Shown one piece after another: positions 22,201 through 63,948 of a DNA stretch of 64,000 nt. A program made the translations under genes and the position numbers. The notes under the pieces are model-generated. The model was not told the origin of the DNA, searched no databases, and was given only the letters and a program-made list of their open reading frames with translations. Origin of the DNA: Diadema setosum (taxonomy: Eukaryota; Echinodermata; Echinoidea; Diadematoida; Diadematidae). Position 1 is the first letter of the stretch, and each line of letters opens with the position of its first letter. Where the stretch lies: positions 21,860,494-21,924,493 of the forward strand of contig CM067059.1 in the NCBI GenBank assembly GCA_033980235.1. The letters are read 5' to 3'.

Positions 22201-25095
22201 GTGATGGTGAATTCTGTAATCTCATTGGTCAATCAACCACTGAATATATCCCGTATTACGTGATAAGGTCATATTGTGTGCATGCGCTAAATCTACCACT
22301 TAATATTTTCCGTATTCCGTGATATGACGTCATGATATTACACAGCTAGCTGCGCGTGTACCAAAGACGCTTATAGGAAAGTGCGCGCTAATCCTGTACA
22401 AAACAAATGGACAGCGCGTGGTCCTCAAGTGTATTACGCACATAACCTGAGACCACTAGACGCTTGATAAACGACAACAGCAACTTACGTATCTGGCTAC
22501 TGCAGTATCTTATGGCGTGTACATACAGCATTTGTATGCGCGCATACAGTAATCAGCTCGCGAGACGTAGGCCTAAGTCAACATGGTCATGGCTGACAGC
22601 CGGCGATTTCACCATCATTCACGAGGAGAAATCAGCGAGAAGAAGGTTAGCACTTACACTAAAAGATAAAATCGTTACCCCCTGCTTGTTCTTACGAAAT
22701 ACGGGAAATATCTACGGTCTGGTGCCATATTCCATTCGGCCTCCGGCCTCATGGAACATGGCACCAGACCGTAGATATTTGCCCTATTTCGTGAACAAGC
22801 AGGGGGTAACTAATAATATCATAATAAAAATGAAACATAACAATCCATTTTGAGTCAGAAGTGCCAATATGGGCCACTAAAAGATAGCCTCATTGGAAAT
22901 TTGGTGGCCTGGTGTAATTTTTAGTAGCAGGTAACTGGGCCACCAGAGCCCTGCTACATACTCAACAAAATATAGCACAAAAGTCATAATCCTTCTAAGC
23001 TGACTGTTTATGACTTGCAATGGGTTAAAGCTGGATTCAAACAATATCCATCCTTTGAAACAATCTCCCCCACAGATGGCTACATGCTGACATGCAGACA
23101 TAGACACACAAAGTTTACATAATTGAAGGCATATAATGTATACTGTATATTCTTTTTAAAGGTAGGGAATCCCATTTGCATGCCTTAAATGAAGAGTTGT
23201 ATAAACACAGTGGTTTGTTGAAGAGAGTATCATTTTAGAAACTCCCATAAAGTATTGAAAGTGGAAGGTGACATTTAGTACATTTTTATTGACCGTTAGA
23301 TTTTGAATTGAATTTTTTTCGGGGCTCACTGTAAATTCCAGTACATTACTAGGCTACCTTTGCAGACCCATGCACTGCATGTGTGTCCATCATGTATATT
23401 TTGTGAAGAAAGTTCATCAAAACTTACAAACATTTCTATATACATTCTTGCCACACACTCTATATGTTATTACATCAGCTCTTATACTTTTAGATTTGTG
23501 TTTATAGATAGAAAAATATAGAAGACTGCAACAAAAAGGCTTAAGTGTGGGTGACACACAGAACTACTGAGTAGTTGAGTTTTGTGCATTATTCAAATTG
23601 TAGATAACTGTTGACTTCCAAATTTCTAAGCAGTGACCTAAACAAGTCCCCTGAGGTTCATATCTAATGTTTTGCTGCATTTTGGGAGGTCTGTAAAAGG
23701 TATCCCCTACCTTTAATCATCTTTCACGATTGTGCGTGATTTGTTAAATTGAGTAAAAAAGAAGTAATAGAAAAGAATGCTTGTAGTTAAATGATAACAT
23801 GCCTCTCTCAATAACAATACTTTCCTCTTGCTGTTAAATTCCACTGTCACTGTTTACCTGTCGTGCCTTTGTACTTGTACACTGCTTCAGACACTGCTTT
23901 TATCAGGAGAGAAACATCTCTGGATGATAGCTTGGTGCAGCGACAGAGATCAGCGGGAGAGAGATGGAGCACCGCTTCAAAGCTTCTTATATTTGCTGGT
24001 ATTCAAATAAGAGAAACATAGAGAGAAATAGAAGGGGGAGAGAAATATATATGTAGAAAGAAAGAGAATTAGGGGAAAGGGAGAGAGAGAAATAGAAGGG
24101 AAGAGAGAAAAGAGGAGAGAGGGGGAGAGAGAAATGTCACATAAACAATGCACTTTGTTGATGAAAAATATCTAGATCTACCACTTGAGAAGCACGATTG
24201 GAGTTGTAGACTCTACTCATCACGTTAACAAGCATCATTACATGTACATTAACAATGAAAAATTCGGCAGTGATTAGGAAAACACACCAGGTTCAATTGA
24301 ACCAGGTTTGAGAAAACAGCTGCACAGCACCTCTCCTGAACAGAGCACGCGCTGTAGTGAGTGTATGCAAACTTCAAATGCACACAGCTTGAACTCCAAA
24401 GTTCATTTGACCCTGAGGCTGTCTGAAAAAAAAAAAATCCTTCAAAAATCCATACAAATTTCTCAATCACTACCAAAAGTTAATCATCTGTTCCTTAATT
24501 GTGTCATTATCAACTTTTTCTCCAAGTTTCATTCAAACTTGCTCACAACTTTTTGAGTTATTTTGCAAACAGAAAAACAAACTAATGTCAATGTCATGGC
24601 CCACTGTAACTACACGCAGCCGCTGTCGCGAAGCGACGCGGCTGCACCTGCATTCCTTCGCAGACGTTGTCATTTTTCAGTGTGGTTGTGCGACTCCTTC
24701 ATGAATATCTTTATTAATCATGGAAAACTAAAATACAAGGAATTATCGTAATCTATGATAATCATTCAATAATCGGTATGCGATTTTTTGTTTAATTACG
24801 TCAAAAACTCACCGAAATCTGTGGCTGAAATCAGGACTGTAAACGTCCTTATTGCTTCACTGTTGTTGTTATTGTTGTTATTAGATTTTTCTGGCGTACA
24901 ATTCGTGTATTGCTTCACTCCTCATCAGCGTGTTATTTGAATGGCATTCACTCTCGTATACTACAACGTACAACGCAACGTAGGTAGTCGGAGCAGTCTA
25001 GCCGGTATCAGCTGAGTAGGAATAAATCTTTCCTCCAATTGCTTACCTTTCTTCACTGCTGCTAATATTCTGGGGTTGATTGGTAAGTCATCCAT
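15923..25095 (-). CDS. XRCC3: DNA repair protein XRCC3 (RAD51 paralogue)
   Basis: Six coding exons, minus strand: 25095-25047, 23995-23858, 21952-21737, 20299-20154, 16845-16633, 16213-15923. They total 1053 nt, 350 residues plus TAG; vertebrate XRCC3 is about 346. All junction phases agree. The start is the ATG opening [16 protein letters not shown], which aligns with the vertebrate N terminus. Exon 2 completes the N-terminal helix-hairpin-helix-like region ([11 protein letters not shown]). Exon 3 holds Walker A, GQSAAGKT (residues 106-113); exon 5 holds Walker B, LAVVD (205-209). The C terminus keeps PALGLTW and FAPHLP motifs of the family. XRCC3 pairs with RAD51C in the CX3 complex and acts in homologous recombination and fork or Holliday junction handling in the nucleus. 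Intron 5 has a GC donor. Introns carry many transposons. It is divergently arranged with RAB3GAP2. Confidence 0.95.
16214..16632 (-). other. XRCC3: XRCC3 intron 5, GC-AG type
   Basis: Exon 5 ends at 16633 in AACCAG and the intron starts GCAAGG instead of GT. It ends CCCCTCTAG before exon 6 at 16213. Joining at this point restores the family motif VNQVT across the junction in phase 0. CAG followed by GCAAG is the usual form of the minor GC-AG donor class. No nearby GT gives this reading. Confidence 0.85.
16880..17063. mobile_element. pogo/Tigger-like MITE, copy 1
   Basis: Starts CAGTGGACTCCCATCATAAT after TA and ends in CGTTATAACGGGAGTG, so the ends are inverted copies (consensus CAGTG-ACTCC-GTTATAACG). 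It lies in XRCC3 intron 4. Related to 18843-18995 and 62717-62897. No ORF; the superfamily is inferred from CAG termini and the TA target. Confidence 0.7.
17561..18588. mobile_element. DNA transposon remnant carrying a THAP domain
   Basis: Inverted ends GGCGGGGGCGGA (17561) and TCCGCCCCCGCC (18588), with weaker inverted similarity further in (GATGAAAACAA on both sides). The interior at 17828-18060 encodes a broken THAP-type zinc finger. At 1.03 kb it is too short for a full transposase, so it is an internally deleted derivative. THAP domains occur in P-element and Kolobok transposases; which one applies cannot be told. It lies in XRCC3 intron 4. Confidence 0.6.
17828..18060 (+). pseudogene. 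THAP domain fragment, frameshifted
   Basis: The ATG at 17828 opens [13 protein letters not shown] followed by KRSFFELPK, the start of a THAP C2CH zinc finger. A one-base frame change near 17910 is needed to continue into [11 protein letters not shown] and then TICSEF. The last motif lacks the His of the usual C-x2-H pair. The reading ends at a stop near 18072. It is therefore a dead fragment of a transposon-encoded DNA-binding domain, not a host THAP gene. Confidence 0.65.
18843..18995. mobile_element. pogo/Tigger-like MITE, copy 2
   Basis: 153 bp between TA dinucleotides (18841-18842, 18996-18997). Ends CAGGTGACTCTTGTTATAAC and GCTATAACAGGAGTGCACTG are inverted. Same family as 16880-17063, also in XRCC3 intron 4. 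Confidence 0.75.
19076..19695. mobile_element. TA-flanked DNA transposon derivative
   Basis: Ends CAGTATTCATCGCATAATCG and CGATTATGCAATGAATACTG are inverted repeats, flanked by TA on both sides. A subterminal TTTAAGCG-GGT-CCCGAT motif is also inverted. 620 bp, no transposase. It contains the CA repeat at 19199-19226. Located in XRCC3 intron 4. Confidence 0.7.
19199..19226. repeat. (CA)n microsatellite
   Basis: CA repeat inside the 19076-19695 element. Confidence 0.9.
20522..21072 (+). mobile_element. TTAA MITE, copy A (XRCC3 intron 3)
   Basis: 551 bp flanked by TTAA (20518-20521, 21073-21076). Ends AGGTAGGGGAT and ATTCCCTACCT are short inverted repeats. Its whole length is repeated in opposite orientation at 23160-23712 with few differences. 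No transposase. Confidence 0.85.
22230..22345. repeat. Diverged tandem duplication
   Basis: ACCACTGAATATATCCCGTA and ACCACTTAATATTTTCCGTA, with matching flanks reading GTGATAAGGTCAT and GTGATATGACGTCAT, are two units of about 60 bp in XRCC3 intron 2. Confidence 0.65.
22674..22810. repeat. Near-perfect 137-bp hairpin
   Basis: Arms of about 65 bp (GTTACCCCCTGCTTGTTC at the left, its complement at the right) meet at a CGGCCTCCGGCC centre. Probably a foldback transposon fragment in XRCC3 intron 2. Confidence 0.8.
22860..22955. repeat. GGGCCACC dispersed repeat, copy
   Basis: Shares TGGTGGCC and GGGCCACCAGAGCCCTG with the 5465-5790 repeat. Confidence 0.5.
23160..23712 (-). mobile_element. TTAA MITE, copy B (XRCC3 intron 2)
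   Basis: Inverted partner of 20522-21072, flanked by TTAA (23156-23159, 23713-23716). The two copies bracket XRCC3 exon 3 (21737-21952). Confidence 0.85.
24010..24135. repeat. GA-rich low-complexity tract
   Basis: Purine-rich GAGA/GGGAGA sequence immediately upstream (transcript sense) of XRCC3 exon 2. On the transcribed strand it forms a CT-rich tract ahead of the 3' splice site at 23996. Confidence 0.85.
24308..24600 (+). repeat. Dispersed repeat, copy 1 (CTTCAAAAATCCAT family)
   Basis: Shares GAACAGAGCACRC, CCTTCAAAAATCCAT, TTAATCATCTGTT and ACTTTTTGAGTT in order with 30976-31285. Sits in XRCC3 intron 1. Confidence 0.7.
24611..25000 (+). repeat. Direct repeat, copy 1 (XRCC3 intron 1)
   Basis: Begins CACGCAGCCGCTGTCGCGAA, then CTTCGCAGACGTTGTCATTT, and ends near CGTAGGTAGTCGGAG. 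The same series occurs at 26475-26817. Its end lies about 45 bp from the XRCC3 exon 1 donor. Likely a transposable element; termini not resolved. Confidence 0.75.
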
Positions 25096-26254
25096 TAATT
25101 CTTTTCTGCCCGTACAGTACATTCACTCAACCAACCTTCCATCGCATCGAGATAACCTGCTGATTTAACTTGACATGTTGAGGCATACTCAGTACTCATG
25201 TTGAGGAAAAAAGACAGCTGACGACGGTGAGTTTTCATTGCAGCATTTGTGTAACGTTTATCGGGCCGGTTGGTTGACTAAACACGCTGTTCAATCTAGC
25301 CAGATACCATTACGTACAACAGTATACAGTGCACACAGTGCATGTAACAGCTCAGTTGAATTTCCCGCACTGTGTACGTGTATGGCGCGCCTCCTCGACG
25401 ATCAACACCACTGGGAATATCACGTCTTGAGCGAGAGTATCGCAGGTCATCGAATGAAATCCCTTGGCCTTATCGAAGATTTAGAGCACAATATCACTGC
25501 GTAAACGCAAGGAGTCTAGTGCGACGCGACGTGTACGTATCAAAGAGCGCATTGGTCTACATCGAGTGATACATCGTCCATCCTGCACACAACCGTGTCG
25601 AAGCGCTTGGCTCGCTCGATCCGCCGATCCGCGTAAAGTCGTTCATCTCCCATGGTACAACGTACACACACGGCTTAGGGTGGGACACAGTTGGGAAGAA
25701 ATGCCCGTGACCGTGTTCTTTTGGTCCCGGCGCTGTTGTTTGCATGGACATCACTAATTGATGTGATTCGGAAGTACAAACGACAGTCAAACTTGGGATA
25801 GACTCTACTTCTACAGTCCTCAGCAGGGAACCACTTTGCAGCAAGAGAAAGTCGTCGCGTCCATGATCCAGCCGTCAGCCAGGACGCTCGATGTGTCGTC
25901 GAAAAGTACACACACTCTGCACCACCACCCACGCCACAGTCAGTCGCAGAATCTCCTGAAAATTTGTCTCCAGTGAAGTCGGTTCGTCATAACGTTACTG
26001 TTTTCTCTCTCAGTAGATATCTATTCGATATCTATTCGTAGGTACATTTGATAAAGACCGTGTAACTACTCTGAATATCAGCTGTTTACATGGACTTGGT
26101 AAGAGTTCCAGTTGAGCTGTAACGTTATTTGAGAAAATTAAAACAAAAATATGCGCCTACACTCACTGACTGAATGTGGTACAGACAGCTCAATCATGCA
26201 TTGTGACCCTACTAGATCCTATCGACAATAACTATTTTGGATGCATGCTGAGAC

Positions 26255-26474
26255 TAGGTGAGGATGGCCTGTTCATGTGACATGTCAGGCCACTAAAATC
26301 TAATTTGAAAGTTGTTTTTGTTTTTGTTGTTTTTTTTTTTGCCGAGGGGTCTGAAATGATTGAAAGAAAATGTATATGTAAAGAAATTATAATTTATTTT
26401 TTTAGTTTTTAGCTGCACGATTGGGCCATTCAAAAAATGGTGTTTTTGTTCAAAATTTGATGGCCTGATCTAAC
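26255..26474. repeat. GGCC-type dispersed repeat, third copy
   Basis: GATGGCCTG, CAGGCCACTAAAATC, TTGGGCCATTCAAAA and TTTGATGGCCTGATC resemble the 5465 and 22860 copies. Ends next to the direct repeat at 26475. Confidence 0.45.
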
Positions 26475-26817
26475 CACACGCAGCCGCTGTCGCCAGCCGC
26501 TGTCGCGAAGCGACAGCAGCTGCACGTCTACTCCTTCGCAGACGTTGTCATTTTTCAGTGGTGGTTGTGCGACTCCTTCATGAATATCTTTTTTAATCGT
26601 GGAAAACTAAAATATAAGGAATCCCCGTAATCTATGATAATCATCCAATAATCGGTATGCGTATTTTTTTTTAATTATGTCAAAAACCTACCGAAATCCG
26701 AAATCCGAAATCAGGTCTGTGAGCGTCTGTATTGCTTCACTCCTCATCTTCTGCGTGTTATTGAAATGCAATCACTCTCCTATGCTACAACGTAGGTAGT
26801 CAGAGGTAGTCGGAGTG
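26475..26817 (+). repeat. Direct repeat, copy 2
   Basis: Second copy of 24611-25000, same orientation, with a duplicated CAGCCGCTGTCGC start and a doubled CCGAAAT motif. Confidence 0.75.
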
Positions 26818-27551
26818 ACGTCAAATCATGAGAGCAGCACGCGCGGAAATACATGGTAGAAGACGACAAGCTTTACGTAGCACACGAAACGCACGGGCGT
26901 ACGTAAAATGCTAACACGTTACCTCGGGTTTAGCGTTCGTGGCTGTTCGTTTATTTTGTGAATCATCGCACAATCTGCTCCGAAATATTCAACAATAAGG
27001 TTTGGATACCAACAAAATACCAAATTCAACTCAACCATCAGCAACATACGATATAGGTGGGTTGTATTACTGTTAAAATCAAACAAAATAAAAGACATTT
27101 TTGTGGTCTTGCCGTCAAAAGCGACGGTCGTTTACGTACGTTTAAACACTAGTACATGTCAGACTGCTGTGCTGTGCACAGCGGTCTGGTCAGGCTTGGC
27201 CTGATCCAAACAATTTACTTAATGCAAAAAAAAAACAAACAACCCAAAACATATGAAAATGAGTCATCGTGAGCCGACCACCCAAGGCAAGGGTGTGGTG
27301 ATGATTAGATTAAAGTTTGCATTAGAATTTTGATAGGAATTAAACTTTTCTGTATAATTCTGTTCTTAGCAGCTTTTGGAGGGTTGGTGTTTTAAACTTG
27401 AACAGCTCAGAAATATCCTTTGTTTTTTTGCCCAAATAATCTTCATTCTTTCATGTGCCTTTTCCTTACAGTGAAGTGAATAGGTCAGTTTGAGTGGGTT
27501 AATATACATACATTGTATGGAACTCTTTCCCCCTCCCTGTTTCATTCACAG

Positions 27552-27718
27552 GTAGTGCAGGCCTCTTCAGACAGCTTGCCAGATCTATGGTTCCCTCTAT
27601 GACACCAAAGAGTGGCAGCATCTACAAGAGACTCTCCTGAGCCAAAGGCCAGGTCCACAGCAATTACCGAGGGATCCGAGAACAAGAGCGGAATCTGGAG
27701 GCATAATAAGGAGCCGAG
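27552..27718 (+). other. RAB3GAP2: Probable RAB3GAP2 5' UTR within exon 2
   Basis: A pyrimidine-rich tract ending TTCATTCACAG at 27551 looks like a 3' splice site. If used, the coding exon begins at 27552 with 167 bases of 5' UTR and a further non-coding exon lies upstream. An in-frame TAA at 27707-27709 shows that translation cannot start upstream of the ATG at 27719 in this frame. Confidence 0.5.
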
Positions 27719-58697
<30,979 letters not shown>

Positions 58698-61600
58698 GCC
58701 AGGGATAAGGGCCTGTAGCACCAGTGGAGACCCTGCAGTGGGGAGGTTGTCATCAAGACATGTAGGGAGGGCTGTTACAAACCAAACTGCTCTTTTACCC
58801 AAAGTGTGTATATCTTGCAAAATGCCATGTGGATGCTTGCAGGGATGGACGATCCTCATTTGAATAATCTCACTGGAGCCCTCAGGGAGGAGACAGGGCA
58901 TACACCCCATGCAGTGGAGATGACGGAGATGACTCTGTGGAATGCCAATGAAGCCAGGGACCAGAGGATCAGGCATTAAGGCTGTAGAAAGGAACAAGTG
59001 GTTTTACTTATGACTGCACACCCCACACTTGGTCTTTTAGATTTCTTGCTGCGACGCAGACAAGCTGTACTGGTACTTCATGCTGTGTCATACAGGTGCT
59101 GTACATTACCAAGTCTCATAACCCATGTTTTGAACATACTCCCTGTTTACGAGTTTTGAGGCACTCTCTTCTGTTCTGCAGGGGTCAGAAGTGTCATTTA
59201 TGATACTGGGAGACCAGTGCTCATTTTAGATATTATATAGAGACTAACAGATGAAACTTGCCAATAAATCACCAGTAGAGATGATGTTTAGCAGGATAAT
59301 AGTTCCCAGCGCAAATGAAAATATCGCAGAAGTGACAAAACAATATTACTTGTTGTCATTTTTGCAGGGACACCAATAGAATCTTTGTAACTCTTAGCAG
59401 GCATACTTCCTGAAAAGAAATACATAATTCTCTGTGCATACTGTATGTTGTCAGGGATAAAACACCTTACTTCACAGTACTCATAATCAAAGAAAAGAGG
59501 AGAAGAGATGTTCTCATGGTTCATGTGTTATGGTACTTGTCATCATGGGAAATTAGTCCAGTCGGGGGGTGAATTTTTACTTCTCAAATGAACCACACAT
59601 CTTGGTGCCTCGTAACGGGACAATCCAACACTGATTATAGCAGCATTCAGATGCCATCATTGTTATAGCACCTGGGAAGATTCATAATGTCTCTCTGATG
59701 GTAGACTTGCTTCTTGGCTCATAGATTTTTTTTTTTGCATTCAAAACTTACATGGCTCTAGAGCAATTTTATGCACTAGACTCTCACTGCCATTCCAAAG
59801 CTTGTTTTCACATCAAGAATAGTTTGTTACGAAACACTTGCTGAGATGTAATGAATTAGTGATATACAAAGCATGTAAGGGGATTGTGTGTGCCATTGAA
59901 AGGTGTGATGCTGCTATTGCTTCAGCTGGATCATATCCATGACGTTGAAATATTGCTTGAATATGTGCAAGGGGCTATTTGTGTGTGTTGAAGAGTGCTT
60001 GCAAATGCATCCCTTCACTATCATCAAACCTGTCACTGTAGACTAAGTCACTGTATGGATTGTTGTCCCCAAGAAATTGATGACAGTTGTAACTGCCCTT
60101 TTGTGTGTAAGTTGGGGGAGGAGGAATAGTTTTTGTGAGGAGGGACCATAATGTGCATAAAGTACAGAATGTTTAATTTACCTAGCTTGATGTTGGCATA
60201 TTTACCAAGATGACGATTATAGTTTTTATCCAATAACATTATGTAATAGTTCACATTTTATTTAATATCCAAATTTATTTAGCAGCAATTAGAATTATGA
60301 GAAGAGAGCTATTTTCTACCACTTTCTTCACTGAAAAAAACCCACACCAACCATTCTCAATTACTGTGATGTTAGTGATGGTGTTAAATTATTCAGCATT
60401 CACGAGGGCCATGTTTTTTTTTTCTTCATGTATTTTCTGAAGAAACATGTGGGTTTATTTTTAATCTGTTTTCAGTAGGTTATAGGTGCATTTTGAATGA
60501 ACTAGTTTGAAGATGAAGAAGAAGAGTGATGTTGTCACAGCTGTGCTTACAAATCAAATCCCTTGCATGGCTAGCAAGAGTCTCGGTTTAAATTATCCTG
60601 AAATACAAATTTTGGATGAAGGAATGTAAATCTCAGATTAGCCCAGTTACAAGACAAAGCTTTTCTCAGAAGTAGATTCAGAAGGAGCCTGGTTCAGAGA
60701 TGAGCGGAAAAAATCGTCAGATTTACTTTGAGGACTGACATCGCCTGGGAAATGTTATTAGAGTTATGACGAACCTTTTATCATATTTGGTATTTATTAT
60801 CATGTCACATTTCACATTGTAAACCTTAGCTATTGATATCGTGCAATAATTTATGTACAGCAACAGAGAATATACTGTTCATGGTTTTTCATGCCATTAA
60901 ATGAAATTCCTCAATCTCAGCAGAATGCAGCTGCATTTCCTTTTCTTGCATTTGTACCTTAATTTTTGTGTGATTAAGTGTCCAAAAAATGTAGTAATTT
61001 CACTTGTTTAAGGTCATATACATTGTAGCTGATAAACGTAGTACTAAAATCAAGTACAAATAATGCAGTGACCGTAAGCATCCATATGCAATGTTAGCTT
61101 ATAGCACTGAAAAGTGTAGTACTGCATAGTTATTACAGTTATTGTTTACAGAGGAAAGTTTGTTATTCTCTCTTTAGAAAGTAACACTGATAAGGTTGGG
61201 ACTTCATATCAGTATTGTTTAGTACACTGTATTTTACTGATAATCCCCATAAACATCACAACTGCAGTCCTATGTTTATTAACAGCAATCTGTTAATGAT
61301 TTTGTTATTCTTTATTGTTGTTATGCCTTTCAAGTAAAAGTGCTTCCATTTACGTTTGAATAATAATTTTATGTGTGTGTTTCAGTTTGTACCGCTATTT
61401 CACATGACTTGTGGCTTGCTTATCATCTACTGAGCATTTTAGAGCTGTTACCAACAGCCTGAAATCAGCTTTACTTCTCATTGCAACGTCTGTCTTAAGT
61501 GCTTTGTCGTATTCTCATTACTTGCAACAAAGGTTAAAAGTGTTCCCACATAGACTTGGTTAGTGTTTAACTGCTCAGTGAGTGGTCTTGTGTGATTTAA

Positions 61601-62716
61601 AACTCCTGTTTAATTTTGCATACAGGAAACAAAAATGGAGAATAAATGGTGCTACGATGGTTGTACTTTAAATTTATTAGGGAAACTGTGGATCGATGGG
61701 ATCAAGAATGAACAATACTTAATGATGGTGACTACTTAACATAATGAAAAATGGACTAAACACTATGTGGGGAGGTTTGATGACTTGTGTGATTTAGGGA
61801 TATTACGTGACATAAGTTACCAATCAAGCATTGAAGAAGAAGGCAAATCAAAGATGATGATGATGATGACAAATTACTCATGCTCTTCTTCAGATCAAGA
61901 ACACATCTACATGGAGAGTAACAGAGTCTTATGAAAAGCTCAAGACAGTAGGGAGCTTTAGATTTGTGATGCAGATGTTTGAGACACTGATTGCGTTGGA
62001 CATTCTCTCTCCCTGTGTTGTATTAAAAAGTAGCTTTAGATTATGCAAGAAGGCAGCCTATAAAAAATAAAAATGGTGCCCCCATATGATTGGTGCATCA
62101 AGTAGCTCTCTGCGGCGTGAATTGAGTGGACGGAAAAATAGCCCAGAATGCGTAGTGGAAACTCATAAGGCACGAGCTATAAATAGATCGAGTTTGATGA
62201 GCAATTTTGTGCATGCTCAGAACAGGTTCTTTTCCTCTGAACGTGCCCATTGCGAAATTCTAAAGCTCCTTAATATTTCTGCCGTGAAATGGACTTAGTA
62301 ATCATTATTGGATATAAATCATTTGAAAATGGCCTTTCATGTGAAGTAGAGACCACACACAGTATCATCTCATGGTTTGAAGCCATTTCATGTTTAAAGC
62401 AATGTTTTCCAGGAAAAATAGCTTTAGTATTGAAGCTATGAGCCCTCATACAGTACCACGGTATTTGTTTTGTTGCCTCTATTGTCCTTGCACTCTTTTG
62501 TGTACTGTCATTACAAATTATATTAAAGCTGGGTGGAGAATCTTGTGGCACAATAGTTGAGATAAGAATTTGGCTTGAACTTGAAGTACAGCCCAATGCT
62601 TGCACAGTTTTAGCAAGGCAAGGAGGATTCAAAAATCTTAAAGAATTTGTTGTATGGTGTCCCTAAATGAACTTTTGGCCTAAGGAATGAAATAGATAAA
62701 AGTTCTATTTCGACTA

Positions 62717-62897
62717 CAGGTGACTTCGTTATAACGAAGCCCTTGGTACCGGCAGATTTCCTTTGTTATACCAAAATTTCATTATGGCCGAATAGTCAAG
62801 TATGTGAAGAGATATAGATAATTTGGGGACTGGAATTTTTACTTCATGGTAATGAGAATTTCGTTGTAACCGTGTGCATTATGACAACAGTGCACTG
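62717..62897. mobile_element. pogo/Tigger-like MITE, copy 3
   Basis: 181 bp between TA dinucleotides (62715-62716, 62898-62899). Starts CAGGTGACTTCGTTATAACG and ends ACAACAGTGCACTG. Same family as 16880 and 18843. Confidence 0.75.
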
Positions 62898-63920
62898 TAT
62901 AATCAGCGAGTCTTTGCAAATTAAGGAGATAGTGTACAGCAACCCCATTTTAATGACTCTAAAGTAGAACCATTTCTGATGTTTAATTAGTGTAGAGAGA
63001 CTGCTATTGATTTGACAGTGTGCCCACCTTCATATCAAAACTGTTATTTGATCCTTGACCATGCATCATGTTATGAAAACATGTTGACATAGGGAGATGA
63101 GATGCCTAACATACAACTCACAAGGCAGATATGCATTGTGTAAAATGTAAGAAGGTTATACAGTGGAGCCTCATTATCTGGAGGTCAAATACATGTACCT
63201 GATAAAACGAGGTAATTTTGCAGATGCCATTCCTTTTTATTTATTTTTTGTTTATCTGTTTTTATCTCTTATGTAATGAGATACCCATCACAACAAGGAA
63301 ATTTCAGTGATCCCAAGCAACTTTATGTGATGTTCTTCTGTACTGGTGTTCATGATCAATTGTTGAAAAAAACAGGACATGTGATTCAGCAATATTTGCA
63401 GTTGTATCATGATTATTGTGCTGGCATCATGCACCTTATTACACCCCATCCGATTATTGTAAGATGCCATGAATTACTAAACTGTATTGGAAGTACATGT
63501 ATGAAATAAAACTTGCTATATTGAAATGGAGACTCATTGATCACAACGTCTGGGTACTTTCTTACCTTGTAGATTGAATAACAATCACAACAACAACATA
63601 CATGATTTGCTGATTTCAATGTCAGTTTCACATCTTTTCCACCTGAGGTTTGTTGAACATCTTTTAAAGCTGACTGGGTCAATTTTGACTACACTGTCAG
63701 ATCTGAAGATCTTTGTTGTTAAACCTTTATTTCACTGGAAATTTTCTGATCTATAAATATTAAGGCATTTTGATGCCCCAAACACTTAGTCTAAAATCAT
63801 GATATGCTACTTACTTATAGGCCCTACATAAATTATGATTTCAAACACATACACATTTCTTACAAAGGTTGGTGCTTCTAGCAGAGAATTTACAGATGTC
63901 CAGAGTATGTGTGTACATTG

Positions 63921-63948
63921 TATATATACACACACACACACACACACA
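63921..63948. repeat. (TA)n-(CA)n microsatellite
   Basis: Short TA run passing into a CA repeat near the window end. Confidence 0.9.

Larger units (their letters stand above)
25096..27718. other. Shared upstream region of XRCC3 and RAB3GAP2
   Basis: The start codons of the two divergent genes are 2.6 kb apart. From about 25100 to 26000 the DNA is CpG-richer and has no recognisable coding sequence; ORFs there (for example 25238-25504) match nothing I know. This is the best candidate for the promoters and for an upstream RAB3GAP2 5' UTR exon. 26255-26817 holds dispersed repeats. No TATA box can be assigned. Confidence 0.5.

Noticed and set aside
25238..25932. Overlapping ORFs on both strands upstream of RAB3GAP2
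   Set aside because: No recognisable domain; long frames are expected by chance in this GC-richer stretch.
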